A DNA stretch of 64,000 bases from Agriotes lineatus (GCA_940337035.1 CALNHX010003279.1:62001-126000); one strand, 5' to 3'. Positions 32,714 to 43,394 are shown, counted from the stretch's first letter. Numbers and translations: made by a program. Notes: generated from the sequence alone by a model not told the origin.

Positions 32714-32990
32714 AATTTTATCTACGACTGCCTAAAATTGAGAAAAGTGCATTAAGACAAATGTCAGATCTGTCATTTTCAAAAATATTTTAGTAGGCAA
32801 ATGTCATTATGTCATTCATTTGACACTATTTCAGTTACGTAATGAAGTCATTTACACAACTCAGTTGCGTAATGAAACCATTGCATAACTGAGTGGTGTA
32901 ATGAGCTTCATTACCTAACTGAAATAGTGTCAAATGAGTGACGTAATGCGTTACTTATCCCACTGGAGTAGATAAACAAATTTTATGATA
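32714..32990. mobile_element. Fold-back MITE, copy 2 (inverted, one end missing)
   Basis: Inverted copy of 25074-25337: TTTTATCTACGACTGCC at the left, AGATCTGTCATTTTC, repeated CATTACCTAACTGAAATAG palindromes, and TTATCCCACTGGAGTAGATAAA at the right (32954-32976). The part equivalent to 25340-25465 is missing. It abuts the 5S SINE. Confidence 0.65.
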
Positions 32991-33099
32991 AATAGAAAAT
33001 GTGATCGATCAAGTAAAAAAAGCTTAAAACACGGAGGGTGCTGAGTGACTTCAATGCCCAAATTGGGAAACTGTTGTGACTGCAAAATATACCTTACTA

Positions 33100-33530
33100 G
33101 CTGGCCCGGCAAACGTTGTTCTGCCCAAAAATAATTTGTCTCTGAAACCCCGTTTCACCACTATAGAGTTTTAATTTTATGTCATATCCATCGTCTTAGA
33201 GTAAATGCCATTTTCGCAATCAACGTCCCAAAAAACCTCAATAACGACACCCATATCGATTGTTTAGGCTTATTTACCCCATTTTACCCCATCTTGGGGT
33301 TATATGTTCTGATATGCGAGATATCTTAAAAAATTTTAAAAAATAAATTTGTCAAAAAAAAAAATTCCTAGAACCCGATTGCAGCGCCACCTACCGGATC
33401 CAATTGTAAATCTAAACCATCCAGGGACCCACTCAAACACACACAAAAAATTTCATCAAAATCGGTCCAGCCGTTTAGGAGGAGTTCAGTCACATACACA
33501 CGTACAGAAGAATTATATATATAAAGACTA
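33100..33530 (-). mobile_element. Non-autonomous Helitron, copy 1
   Basis: Read on the minus strand it starts TCTTTATATATATAATTC and ends ..GGGCCAGCTAG, preceded by a GGCAGAAC..GTTTGCC hairpin. That fits the Helitron rule (5'-TC, 3' hairpin then CTRR, inserted before T: CTAG/T). No coding capacity, 431 bp. Its 5' TC directly touches the CTAG end of copy 2. Confidence 0.75.
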
Positions 33531-33981
33531 GCTGGCCCGGCAAACGTTGTTCTGCCCAAAAATAATTGGTGGGTGGTGGGAGGGGGGGGGGGGTGAAATT
33601 TTGGGGGACCCGACAGACGTTGTCCTGTCCGAACGTTGGTTTGGCTGCTATTAGCAGGTTCAGCAAAGGTTTTTTCGATTTTCTAATTTTCGATTTTTTT
33701 TAATTTTAAAAAATATTGGGGGCGGTGGGGGGTGAAATTTTGGGGTTATATGTTATGATATGCGAGAAATCTTTAAAAAATTTAAAAAGAGAAATTTGTC
33801 AAAAAAAAAATTTAAAAATTCCTAGAACCCGATTGCAGCGCCACCTACCGGATCCAATTGTGAATCTAAACCATCCAGGGACCCACTCAAACACTCACAA
33901 AAAATTTCATCAAAATCGGTCCAGCCGTTTAGGAGGAGTTCAGTCACATACACACGTACAGAAGAATTATATATATAAAGA
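33531..33981 (-). mobile_element. Non-autonomous Helitron, copy 2
   Basis: Same ends as copy 1 (5' TCTTTATATA at 33981, preceded by A; 3' CTAG at 33531-33534). The middle differs by a G-run (33583-33592) and a segment with GACCCGACAGACGTTGTCC. Head-to-tail with copy 1. Confidence 0.75.
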
Positions 33982-34548
33982 TATGGCTCAAAAGCCGGCC
34001 AAGTATGGATTGAAAATTTACGCCCTCTGTGACTTACAAACGTTTTATACGTATAATATGCAGGTGTATTGTGGAGCTCAACCACCTGGGCCTTACGTCA
34101 TCTCTAATAGACCCTACGATATCAAAATATTGGTGGGCGGTGGGAGGGGGGGGGGGGGGGTGAAATTTTGGGGGACCCGACAGACGTTGTCCTGTCCGAA
34201 CGTTGGTTTGCCTGCTATTAGCAGGTTCAGCTAGGTTTTTTCGATTTTCTAATTTTCGATTTTTTTTTCATTTTAAAAAATATTGGGGGCGGAGGGGGGT
34301 GAAATTTTGGGGTTATATGTTATGATATGCGAGAAATCTTTAAAAAATTTAAAAAGAGAAATTTGTCAAAAAGATTTTAAAAAAATTCCTAGAACCCGAC
34401 TGCAGCGCCACCTACCGGATCCAATTGTGAATCTAAACCATCCAGGGGCCCACTAAAACACACACACAAAATTTCATCAAAATCGGTCCAGCCGTTTAGG
34501 AGGAGTTCAGTCACATACACACGTACAGAAGAATTATATATATAAAGA
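33982..34548 (-). mobile_element. Non-autonomous Helitron, copy 3, plus 150-bp foreign segment
   Basis: Minus-strand 5' TCTTTATATA lies at 34548. The text parallels copy 2 down to about 34128 (GTGGGCGGTGGGAGG). The 3' CTAG end is absent; instead 33982-34127 holds unrelated sequence (GCCGGCCAAGTATGG .. CACCTGGGCCTTACG). Copies 2 and 3 thus form a 565-bp spaced partial tandem. The foreign 150 bp may be captured host DNA, as Helitrons are known to do. Confidence 0.6.
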
Positions 34549-34550
34549 TA

Positions 34551-35061
34551 AGCCGTTCACGACCTTTTTGGGACAGAGTTGGCTATGATTTTTTCTTTTC
34601 ATGTTGGACTTACTGATTCGATGATGTAGCGGATGCAACTTTTTTTTTCTGTCAGTGTCTGTTCGACATTTTCTTGCCACCACATTGCCAGATTTAATAT
34701 TTTAATATTCGTAAGAAAATAAATGATTTATCAAATGTGTAAAAATAATTTTAATTTCTGTCAAAGGAAAAGTCAAAATGCCCAAAATAATTTTGTTGCA
34801 ACAAAAAATTTCCACTAAACGATGCTACTTCCAATTTAAAAAGGACAGACCAAATTTAAAAGAAAGCGAGTCGATGTGGAGACTAGAGAATATCCGGCAA
34901 CAATGTACCTATTCAGAAAATATAACCTTAAACTGAAAACAACCTAACCTAACACAAAAATTGACAATTTCCATGAGGGAGTTTAGTTGCAACAGAGGTT
35001 CTGCCAACAAAATTACTAGATGGTCATAGCCTCACCTGACCCAAAAAGATCGTGAACGGCT
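34551..35061. mobile_element. MITE, about 510 bp
   Basis: Terminal inverted repeats AGCCGTTCACGACCTTTTTG (34551) and the inverted CAAAAAGATCGTGAACGGCT (ending 35061). It lies exactly between the Helitron block and the resumed LINE text. Its inner part 34797-35030 recurs in both arms of the giant palindrome (50193-50415 and inverted 56345-56567). Target duplication unclear. Confidence 0.75.
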
Positions 35062-35064
35062 TGT

Positions 35065-36510
35065 ACGTAACAGTACAAACGGGAATGGAGAAAGACTGTA
35101 ATTTTGTAACAGTGATAAACTTAATAATAAACAGTACAAAATTTAAGCACAAACCAGAACACAAAATGACTTGGTTGGTACCAGGTAGGTACTAACCAGG
35201 AAAACCAAATCCATCACTTCTTGATACCTAAGGCGAAATCGATGTTTGTCAATGATGCGAGATCATTTAGAGGCGCTAGTCTATATACAGACCACTACAT
35301 GGTGTTTGCCAAAATGCAAAATGACACAGCAAGTAAAACGCAAAAAAAGTTAGGAAAAAATGGGCAACTGAAAAGTTACAAAATGAAAAAAAGAAAGATG
35401 TATGAGGATAATTAAATAAGACACTCGATCATAGTTCTCAAAAAGAAATCAATATTAAATGGCATAACATGAAGCAAAACATAAATAAGGCAACTGAGAT
35501 GATTATAGGATACATAAGCAAGAAAGTTTTAAGGAATGGTATGATAAAGAATACGATGACATGGTAAATTGTAAAAAAAGGAGAGAAGTAATGGTCGCCG
35601 ATGAGAAAAGATTAGAATTTGCAGAGATATAAAGAAAAAAGAAAGGCGGTAACAAATTTATGCAAAAAAGGAGTGATTAAATAACAAAATGAAGGAATTA
35701 CAAGAGCAAAACAGGGTGAACAATTCAAGTTTTATAGCACCAAATAAAGAGGATGACACATAATTATAATGTAGCAAGAGGAATAAAAGACTGGAAAGGA
35801 ATGTCACATTAAGAGACACAAAATATAAAAGAAAGAACATTATTACAACAAACCAAGGACAAGGAGGAGGAAATACAGCAAGAGCAGTAGAGGAAGAGGA
35901 CAGAATAGAAGAACTAACCCAGGATGAAATAAAAAACGTATTTAAATGTAAAAATAGGAAAACACTTGGAAGCTATGAAATAAGTTTTGAATTAATAAAA
36001 TATGGTAGGGAACAATTACACAAACATATATACAAAATGATAAGCCAAATACGACAAATAACTAAGTTGACAGAAAAATGGAAACGAGGAATTGTAGTAC
36101 CAGTACACATGAACGGAGACCCTCAGCAATGTAGCAAACAAGCAGGTAATTGAAAAAAGCTGGGAGTACAATATAACGATTCATATGTTGTTTATTGATT
36201 TCAAAACTGCTTTTGACAGAGTGAAAAGAAACCAATTGGTCAAGGATATGGGTACATCAAAAATTAAAAGAAAATTAATTGAACTAGTCAAAATGGCCCC
36301 GAAGGACACATATATGTGTCAGAAAAAATACAAGAAGTACAGAATATTTCCAAGTAAATCAAAGAGTAACTATGATGGAGATGAACTATCAAGTCTTCCT
36401 TTTAATATCTTGGAAAGTGTACTAAGGAAAATCAACTATGAACGCACAATAATAAATAAGGAATCACAAATAGTTGTCTACGCTGATGATTTTGTTGTAC
36501 AGTCCTACAC
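35065..36510 (+). pseudogene. Decayed LINE ORF2: endonuclease end to RT motif C (old copy, part 3)
   Basis: Text begins right after the MITE: INSTKFKHKPEHKMTWLVPGR, then RSFRGASLYTDHYMVFAKMQ (cf. IRTYRGADVSSDHFLVLVRIK in the intact copy). A lysine-rich linker with stops follows, then MLFIDFKTAFDRVKRNQL (36185 on; motif A Asp kept), SLPFNILESVLRKI, and VVYADDFVVQSYTKR (motif C) ending at 36510. Many stops and shifts. It is cut at 36511 by an insertion and resumes at 37612. Confidence 0.8.
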
Positions 36511-36515
36511 GAAGC

Positions 36516-37603
36516 GGTTGACAAAGCCTCGGCTAGCTCTTTTAGCTTTTGGCAGAATATGGAGTGGTGTAAGAAGCAGGCGAAGAAATGCTTCGCGCTT
36601 TTGAATTAAACAGAAGGAGTAAACAAATTGGGCGCCTTGTCGTTACTCACAAAAAGTTGATTAAACTCTTTCAGTTCGATTTGCTAAGATCTTAGTAAGA
36701 ACTGACATAATTAAGGCGAATGCCTTTGTCGAAAAAACAGAGCTGATAATGGAATGCACTTACAGTTTAACTTGATATTGAAGTCCAGCTATCGGCAAGT
36801 AGAATTATCCTGTTGAGTTGCATTTATCCATGAAGACGCTAATCCGGATTTGGCTGTTAAGTTTTGAGACCCCCAAGGTCGCCACTGTTAGTCAGTTAAC
36901 CGCAAAAGGTAGCAGCACATGTCGAGAATTCTTAACACATGCGGAAGCACAATCGGGGAACTGAATTAACTGAATTTTTAGCCTTCCCTTGAGCCCATAC
37001 AAGAACATTACTCACACTAAACGATATTAGCTCATTCTAGCCCGTAGCTGCTGAATTTTAGCCCTTAGCTACTGGCCCAAATAGTAGAAATTAGAAAGCG
37101 AAAATATATAAGCTCGCAGAAACATTCTTACCAGTGTTCACGTCCTAATTCTTGCAGAAGACGCATCGCAGCGATTTCAATCGTTGAGAGCGCAATGCAA
37201 CCCAGCATAAATATAGAGATTAGTACGCAAAGAATACAATAAGATGAGATTTTTTACCTACACAAAATGCGCCTTATAAAAACAACGCCAGCGGCTTTGC
37301 TTGTTAAGCAACAAAAACGGCTTTAAAATTAGTTTAGCCCAGCAATTCAAATCCCCGAGAGCGTGTTTCTCGAAAAATCAATACTCTGTCAGCTATTTGA
37401 GCGGCCTACTAGAATCGAAATGTTAGACAAGTTTCAACGCTCGAAACGCAGCGTTTATCACTTCGCACAAACACCTGCTGCGATAAACTTGAATTCTTTT
37501 GCTACAATAATTAGATATAAGGTGGTCCGAAATAAGGTGCCAAATGCATTAACGCGCTATAGAAATTAATTTGAAATGGGGCGTTACGTTGTAATTATCT
37601 CAA
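36516..37603. mobile_element. 1.09-kb insertion of unknown class in the old LINE
   Basis: LINE text stops at GAAGC (36511-36515) and resumes after GAAGC (37604-37608), a possible 5-bp target duplication. The insert has no frame with known motif. It holds TATATAAG (37104), a TGTTAGTCAGTTAACC string at 36888, and a GCGAAG..CTTCGCGC hairpin (about 36577-36598). A 5-bp duplication and the lack of genes would fit a solo LTR, but terminal TG..CA is not evident, so this stays unclassified. Confidence 0.4.
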
Positions 37604-37608
37604 GAAGC

Positions 37609-37985
37609 AAACAAAAACTATAAGAAATTGTAGGTGTGATTGAAGAAGTAAGAGACTATTAATCAGTAAAGGAAAAACAAAGTGTAAGATATCCCAGAGA
37701 AATCAACAGGAAAGAGGAGATATGAAAGATAGAAAAATGTACTTTCCAGCAAATAGAAAGGTATAAATACCAGGGCGTGCAAATTAATAATAAAATTGAT
37801 AGTCGCTAAGATATCAAGAAAATAATATAAACACATATCTATTGAAACACAAAAAATAAAGAATACAAATTCGAATTTATAAAATCAACAATAATGCATG
37901 CTGCTGCAATAATAACATTAACAAAGAAAGAGGACAATGATGTAACAATAATGGAAATAAAGTTTTTAAGGTTAATACTGCATTA
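37609..37985 (+). pseudogene. Decayed LINE ORF2 RT C-terminal part (old copy, part 4)
   Basis: EIVGVIEEVRDY (cf. RIVINIEEQARR), FQQIERYKYQGVQINNKID (cf. FNYVNKIVYLGVEMNSN), FIKSTIMHAAAIITLTKKED and VTIMEIKFLRLIL (cf. SVIRPAVMFGAETWVITK and ISIWERRILRRIF). The text ends near 37985, so the last ~150 codons are lost. Confidence 0.75.
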
Positions 37986-38690
37986 ACCGCCTTTATCTAA
38001 AATTAAATTTGCGACACAAAATTAAATAAGACGTATGTACAATGTTCACAGTACTAGTTTCGAAATTCTAGACTCAGCTCCTCCTTCGCCTTGTCCAAGT
38101 ACATCGAATTCTACTATAAAAATTAATTTACCGGACTTGTAACGTAAATAACCTGGGACTCTGTGCACCATGAAAATGTAGCAGTTACCGACCTGTACAA
38201 AGACGAGTCCATCCAAAGCAAAGTGTAATTTTCTTAAAATAGTTTTTCTCCAGCTTCCATCACCTATTCGGCAACTTTAAATGCCGTTGTGTGTATCCCG
38301 AAAAATCGCCCGTACTCTGGTGTAGATTTGGTTGTCTTGATTTGTTGCATTACTGCACCCATCTATTAAAATCAGCATTTGATAGCATTTTGAAGTAAAT
38401 AAATACATGTTGGCCGTCTAAAATCGAAGGTAAGCATTGCATATTTATTTTTACGTGGTCTGTCGTTTAGTGACTTTATTTTTAAACCTTTCTTTTCTTC
38501 TTTTGTTTTTAAGTAACCCCGATGTCTTTCACGCTATCCTTGAGGGACTCTTAATAATTATCTAAGGCAGAAGGAACCGTGTAATGATGTCTACCTTCCG
38601 TTGAGCGGCACATAGCACTCTAAAAAAAATGTACAACCTGGTAGCGCACATCTGTGTGATTGACGAGTTACAGGTCAGGGGTATTCTATC
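37986..38690. other. No recognisable feature
   Basis: Mixed composition, no frame over 60 codons. The stretch 38100-38330 is closer to coding-like composition, but no reading frame survives more than a few dozen codons. Confidence 0.4.
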
Positions 38691-38693
38691 CAA

Positions 38694-39258
38694 TCTTTTT
38701 TCGTACCCTGAGTGGCACCCATCACCTTTGTGGTTTTCGATGAGTTCGAAATTGCATAGCTTGCCGAATCACGTTCTTTATGGAGGTTACTTATAGCACA
38801 TTTTAAATGCATTCTAATTTTGTAACTAGTGTACAACCGCGCCACCCGCGATTGTGGGAAAAACTTCTTTAATGCTAGAAACATTACCCTGCTTATAAAT
38901 GCGTCATGTTTTGGGAATGCTTCGTCGACGGCTGTAATTAAATAGCATTTCTTAGTGCCAGCTAATGCTCATTTCAATTAGGGTTTTATAAACTTTTCCC
39001 AAATCGATTCCGAGCGCTCCTATTTAGTCGAAGAATGTTATACACGAGTATATCACAATAATTCGTTGTTAAATTTTACTTATCCTTTTTAGTTTTGATT
39101 TACTAGAAATATATGTAATTATTGTCGTATGCATTAATCGCCAGTTGCGTAACGAAATAAGTAACCGCCGTCAAGAACGTGATTCGGCAAGCTATGCAAT
39201 TTCGAACTTAATAGGAAGCACAAAGGTGGTGAGTGCTACACAGGGTACAAAAAAAAGT
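38694..39258. mobile_element. Non-autonomous element with ~105-bp terminal inverted repeats
   Basis: Left TIR from about 38697 (TTTTTTCGTACCCTGAGTGG) pairs with the right end near 39258 (..CAGGGTACAAAAAAAA). They share GTTCGAAATTGCATAGCTTG then CCGAATCACGTTCTT in inverted orientation (38755-38785 against 39170-39212). No ORF of substance inside; the 69-codon frame is on the TIR. 565 bp. Confidence 0.75.
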
Positions 39259-39264
39259 TATATA

Positions 39265-39410
39265 CATTTTGGAGGCTTTCACGGCCATTGTCATTAAGTA
39301 GGTAACAAACGGCTTCCGGTACTGGACCGTGTCATTATTGAGGTCGAATAACTCAACGTTTCGCCTACTTTCATTAGAGGCTTCATCAGGGGGAAAAGCA
39401 AATGAGCACT
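39265..39410 (-). repeat. Repeat with hammerhead-like core, possibly from a Penelope-like element
   Basis: On the minus strand the sequence reads CCCCCTGATGAAGCC (39393-39379 region), a loop, then GTAGGCGAAACGTTGAG. CTGATGA..GAAA are the invariant cores of the hammerhead ribozyme, with GCC/GGC as a possible stem II, and GTTGAG..CTCAAT could form stem III. However, one A is unpaired before stem II, and no stem I partner is visible. This element type (GGAGGCTTTCACGGCC..CATCAGG) is common in arthropod DNA from memory. Treat the ribozyme idea as weak. Confidence 0.35.
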
Positions 39411-39733
39411 GTAACTCAACTTGTAATCCGCGCCAGAGAAGGCGTTGCCGATCTTATCCACTTCGAAAAATGTTATGCTGTTCCCAAAATGTTTCTAAAC
39501 AGGTTTATTCCTAAGTAACTCTGAAAACTTAAAAATTCTATGAATGGGATAATGAAAAACTTTAAAAATAAAAATAGCATTTACTAACTAGTAGGCTGCT
39601 TGATTCGAATAAGAACTGTCAAATCGGCGTCGCTTTTCTAAATTTTATGAAATTTTAAAGTAAGTTGGCGAGTAAATTGGTTTAAACTTTTGACAAATAT
39701 AACATTTTAATCTGAACTGCAGATTTACCCAAA

Positions 39734-40811
39734 ATGTCTGACATGGGAAGCAATGAACACTTATCATGCACCCCACCTGAAATCCGTGCTGCAGCCCTAG
39801 CTACTGTCAGCAATTTATTACCTGAAAAGTCACAAGATAGATATAATAAGGCCTATTCTAACTTTAAGGAATGGTGTAATGCAAAAAAAGTGACAAAAAT
39901 AAGTGAAAATGCAGTTTTAGTATATTTTGCAGAAAAATCGAAACAGTACAAATCATCAACACCGTGGTCCATCTATTCTATGATTAAATCCACATTAAAC
40001 CTAAGAAATAATGTCGACATTTTCAAGTATCCCAAATTACAGTCATTTCTGAAACGACAAAATGTGGGTTATAAGCCAAAAAAATTTTCAGTTCTCAATA
40101 TTAACCAAGTCAATACCTTTCTTGAAAAAGCTAAAAATAAGGAATTTATTCCCATAAAAGTAAGTAACATGTGTGTCAATTTCTGAAAATAAAATTTCCA
40201 ATTAAAGGTTGCTTTAATTATGGGCGTAGCAGGTGCTTGCAGAAGCGATGAGCTCTGTAAAATAAGAATTCATGATTTAGAAATAAAGGAGAACATTGTT
40301 AGAGTAAATATACCTTATACAAAAACTGGAACTTCAAGACATTTTGTAATAATTGAACTAAATTGGATACGTATCACCAAAAAGTACCTTGGTATGAGAC
40401 CTACAGACCAGTCACGGTTTTTCCTCAGTGTTCGTAATGGGCAAGTATTGAAGCAGCCGATTGGGCATAATACATTTGGGATTACATATGCCTAAAAAAA
40501 TTGCTTCCTTTTTAAAACTTGAAAACTCACACCTTTTTACTGGACATTGTTTTCGAAGAACCTCGGCTACTGCACTAACTTCACAGGGTGGAGGAGTTTT
40601 AGACTTGAAACGCCATGGAGGTTGGAAATCGTCGCCGAGGGATATGTGGAGGATTCCCCCGAAAGTAAAAAAAATATCCAAAATGGTACAGTTGGCAGAA
40701 CCACAACCAGGGCCAGATTTGAACATACCCGTTAATAATTTAAAAACGGGAATTACCATTCAAAGTTGTACAAATTGTTCCTTTACTTTCAATTTCAATG
40801 CAGAGTCATAA
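39734..40811 (+). pseudogene. Crypton-like tyrosine recombinase, frameshifted
   Basis: Exon 1 (39734-40159, 142 codons) starts MSDMGSNEHLSCTPPEIRAA and includes a SAM-like N-terminal DNA-binding part (YNKAYSNFKEWCNAKKV). An intron of only 48 bp (40160-40207, GTAAGT..AAAG, phase 0) leads into VALIMGVAGACRSDELCKI, the box with the first catalytic Arg. IPYTKTGTSRHF follows. The frame shifts near 40480 into KKIASFLKLENSHLFTGHCFRRTSAT (H-x-x-R box) and KRHGGWKSS, shifts near 40630 to VAEGYVEDSPE (Tyr nucleophile), and shifts back near 40670 to KMVQLAEPQPGP. R, H-x-x-R and Y are all visible, but at least three frameshifts break the gene. Tyrosine recombinases of Cryptons insert without terminal repeats, and none are seen. 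Confidence 0.75.
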
Positions 40812-41440
40812 ATTTAGAATTATTATTAAATTACATTACATAAATACAATTTTTCACTGTTTATTCGTTTAATTTTGAAATAAATACATAATAGTGTTTT
40901 TGTCGTTAAAAAAAACCTCAAAAAGTATATTGTATGACAACTCTGTCAACCTCAATTAATTGTCAAATTATGGATGCTGATTTGACTAGGAATTTTTTAA
41001 TCTTATACCACACAGACAGCATTGATGGTCAGGGATCTTCTTTCGTCGGATGCATAGTATTGCTTTTCATATTCAGGCAAGAGAGATATAATTTTGTTGC
41101 GCTTCACGCGAGAGCGGACAAAACTCCAAATTAACTCGCCCCTAGAATATGGCCCATGTGCAGGAATTTTTTTTCAGAAGCCTGTTTGCAACTAAGTCCG
41201 CCAATCGGCGCGGACTTAAATGTCCAAATATTCGCTTGTACACCAAAACTCCGCCAAACGGCATGGGGCACACAATGAATCAAGAGCAGACTAACTCCCC
41301 ATCGGATTATAGAATAACCGTGCAAACTGCTAGCTTCGCTGTAAAAATGAGACGAAGGCCGAAGTGGCACGAGTTAACAAAATCCGAGCACCACAAAAAA
41401 AAATCGCCAATTTAACAAATTTAGATGGGCGCGAACTGAA
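40812..41440. other. No recognisable feature
   Basis: 3' flank of the recombinase, then unrelated sequence. Overlapping frames on both strands at 41131-41415 show no motif and look fortuitous. Confidence 0.4.
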
Positions 41441-41449
41441 TATCGGCAC

Positions 41450-42445
41450 TAAAGGTTTGTTCACACAGTATCAACCGTTAAGAGATCATTTACACTATAG
41501 CACCCTTTGGGGGTGAATTCCAAAAATTCCTGGAAATGATATGGTCTGTTTGTAAGCCGATATAATGTGCAAAATTTCAACTTGCTATATGTAGTAGTTC
41601 GCTCGTTAAGGTAATCTTTAAAAAGCAGATTTATCTCATTTAACTCTTTTGAGGAGATGCATTCTGCAAAACCCTGAAAATGGTTTGACATGATTTGTAA
41701 AACGAACTAATATGCCGAATTTCGACTTCCTACCTGTATCTATCTCGTGACGATCTTTAGAAAAACACATCTTCCCCATTTAATCCTTTCGGGAGTTAAT
41801 TTCGAAAAGCCTGAAATTGATCTGACCTAATTTGTAAAACAATTTAATATGTCGAATTTCAATTTCCTTCCTGTAATAATTACTTTGTGGGTATTTTTAG
41901 AAGAACACTTCTGGTCTATTTAACCAGTTTGAGGGGATGTATTTCGAAAAACTTTAAAAATTATTTCCGATTAGTAAAACTAACTAAAATGCCGAATTTA
42001 AACTTACTGCCTGTAGTACTTTTCCCGTGGCGATATTTTGACAAACAGATTTGTTTCATTTAACCCCTTTCGGGAATAAATTCTCCAAAACCCTAAAACT
42101 GATTAAACCCGATTTAAAACAATTTCTAATATGCTCAATTTTAACTTCCTATACTTGTAGTAGTTTTCTTGGAGCGATATTTAGAAAAACATATTTGTCC
42201 CATTTAACCTTTTTCGGGGATGAATTCTGCAAAACCTTGACATTTACTTGATCTGATTTGTAAAACAAACTAATATGCCGAATTTCAGTTTCCCACCTGT
42301 AGTAGTTTCCTCGTTGTAGATCTTTACAAAAACATGTCTACAACATTTAGCTCCTTTGGAGGAATGAATTTCGAAAAGCCCTGAAAATGGTTTGACCCTA
42401 CATGTAAAAAGAACTAATATGGTGAATTACAACATCTTACCTTCC
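41450..42445. repeat. Tandem array, ~141-bp unit, about seven diverged copies
   Basis: The landmark AATATGCCGAATTTC recurs at 41712, 41849 (ATGTCG), 41989, 42131 (ATGCTC), 42275 and 42419 (ATGGTG), with a first degenerate copy near 41565, giving spacings of 137-144 bp. Each unit has TTTAGAAAAACA, CATTTAACCCCTTTCGGG, GAATTTCGAAAA and TTGTAAAAC in order. Units are 70-85 percent alike by eye, so the array is old. Short frames inside are fortuitous. Confidence 0.85.
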
Positions 42446-42539
42446 CCAGATTCTATTATGTAACGATCTGTAAAGTAGACGTCAATCCCGTCGAATACAG
42501 GGTAAAAGCACTTCTTTGTAGACGATATTGGATGTTTTC

Positions 42540-43140
42540 CCTTTTGGTTTGAGCACCACTAAGTTGTTTGTGAACTGACTCCTAAACAGTCTATATAAAG
42601 TTGATCGAGAAAAAAACAGTCTTCCCTCAAGTCAACCGCAGCCTGATTCAGCGACTGTCTCTGCACCTTATCGATGGTCATGGCAAAGCAGGTTTTTACG
42701 GGAAATTGCAGTCTCTTAAATTGAAAAGAATAATTTGAAAGAATAAGGGTTATTCGAGGAATGAAGACTGTCTCCCCTTCTCCAAAACCTATGAAAATTT
42801 TGACGTCATTGACGTTACGATGCGTTTCTCAGTAGTATAAGTGCTCTAACTTTCAAAGGCAGGCTCAACCACAGTGTTAATCGATTGGTAGATCTTTTCC
42901 TCCGAATGAAAGGCTCCGAGGTGTGTTGTTGATTTTTAGTGCCTTATCATTCTTCAGAGTGATACTCGCCCTTCTTCTAAGCCAGGACGCAGGTTTTGCT
43001 GTTACGTTCTTGATGCCGGAATATATTATGTTAGTGAGCCTGGCGATATCTGTCACGGCTTGACATAAGTTTTCGTTGCCGAGTTTCAAGAGAAGTTGGG
43101 AAAACTATTCCGCCTTGGAATATCCTCTCAGGTGAACCCT
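42540..43140 (-). pseudogene. Helitron Pif1-type helicase fragment 1
   Basis: The minus strand reads LTNIIYSGIKN, WLRRRASITLKNDKALKIN, a gap with stops, then GEGETVFIPRITLI, FKRLQFPVKTCFAMTIDKVQRQ (helicase motif VI region, normally CFAMTINKSQGQ), and LNQAAVDLREDCFFLDQLYI. This is the C-terminal helicase end of a Rep/Hel Helitron protein. A deletion removed the segment that normally carries the LLRNL block, and several stops occur. Confidence 0.75.
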
Positions 43141-43394
43141 TATGCAAATTCAAGACAATATGTCCTTATTGTACTGATATTGTATTTTTAAAAACCACTA
43201 TTATAACACGTATTTGTCTTGAGAGCAACTGCCATTTAAATATCATCGTCGAGCTGATAAAACCACAGTAAATAAAAAAAAAACTAATGGGACCCGTTGA
43301 AAAATATTTTGCAATTTACAAAACTCCTTTCTAGACAATGTTTAACGTATGGCACTATCTATCAGGTAAAATTTGAATTTTTAAGTTTTCAAAA

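Noticed and set aside
32510..32755. 81-codon plus-strand frame with arginine-rich segment
   Set aside because: It runs antisense over the 5S-derived SINE and into the next repeat; no protein motif.
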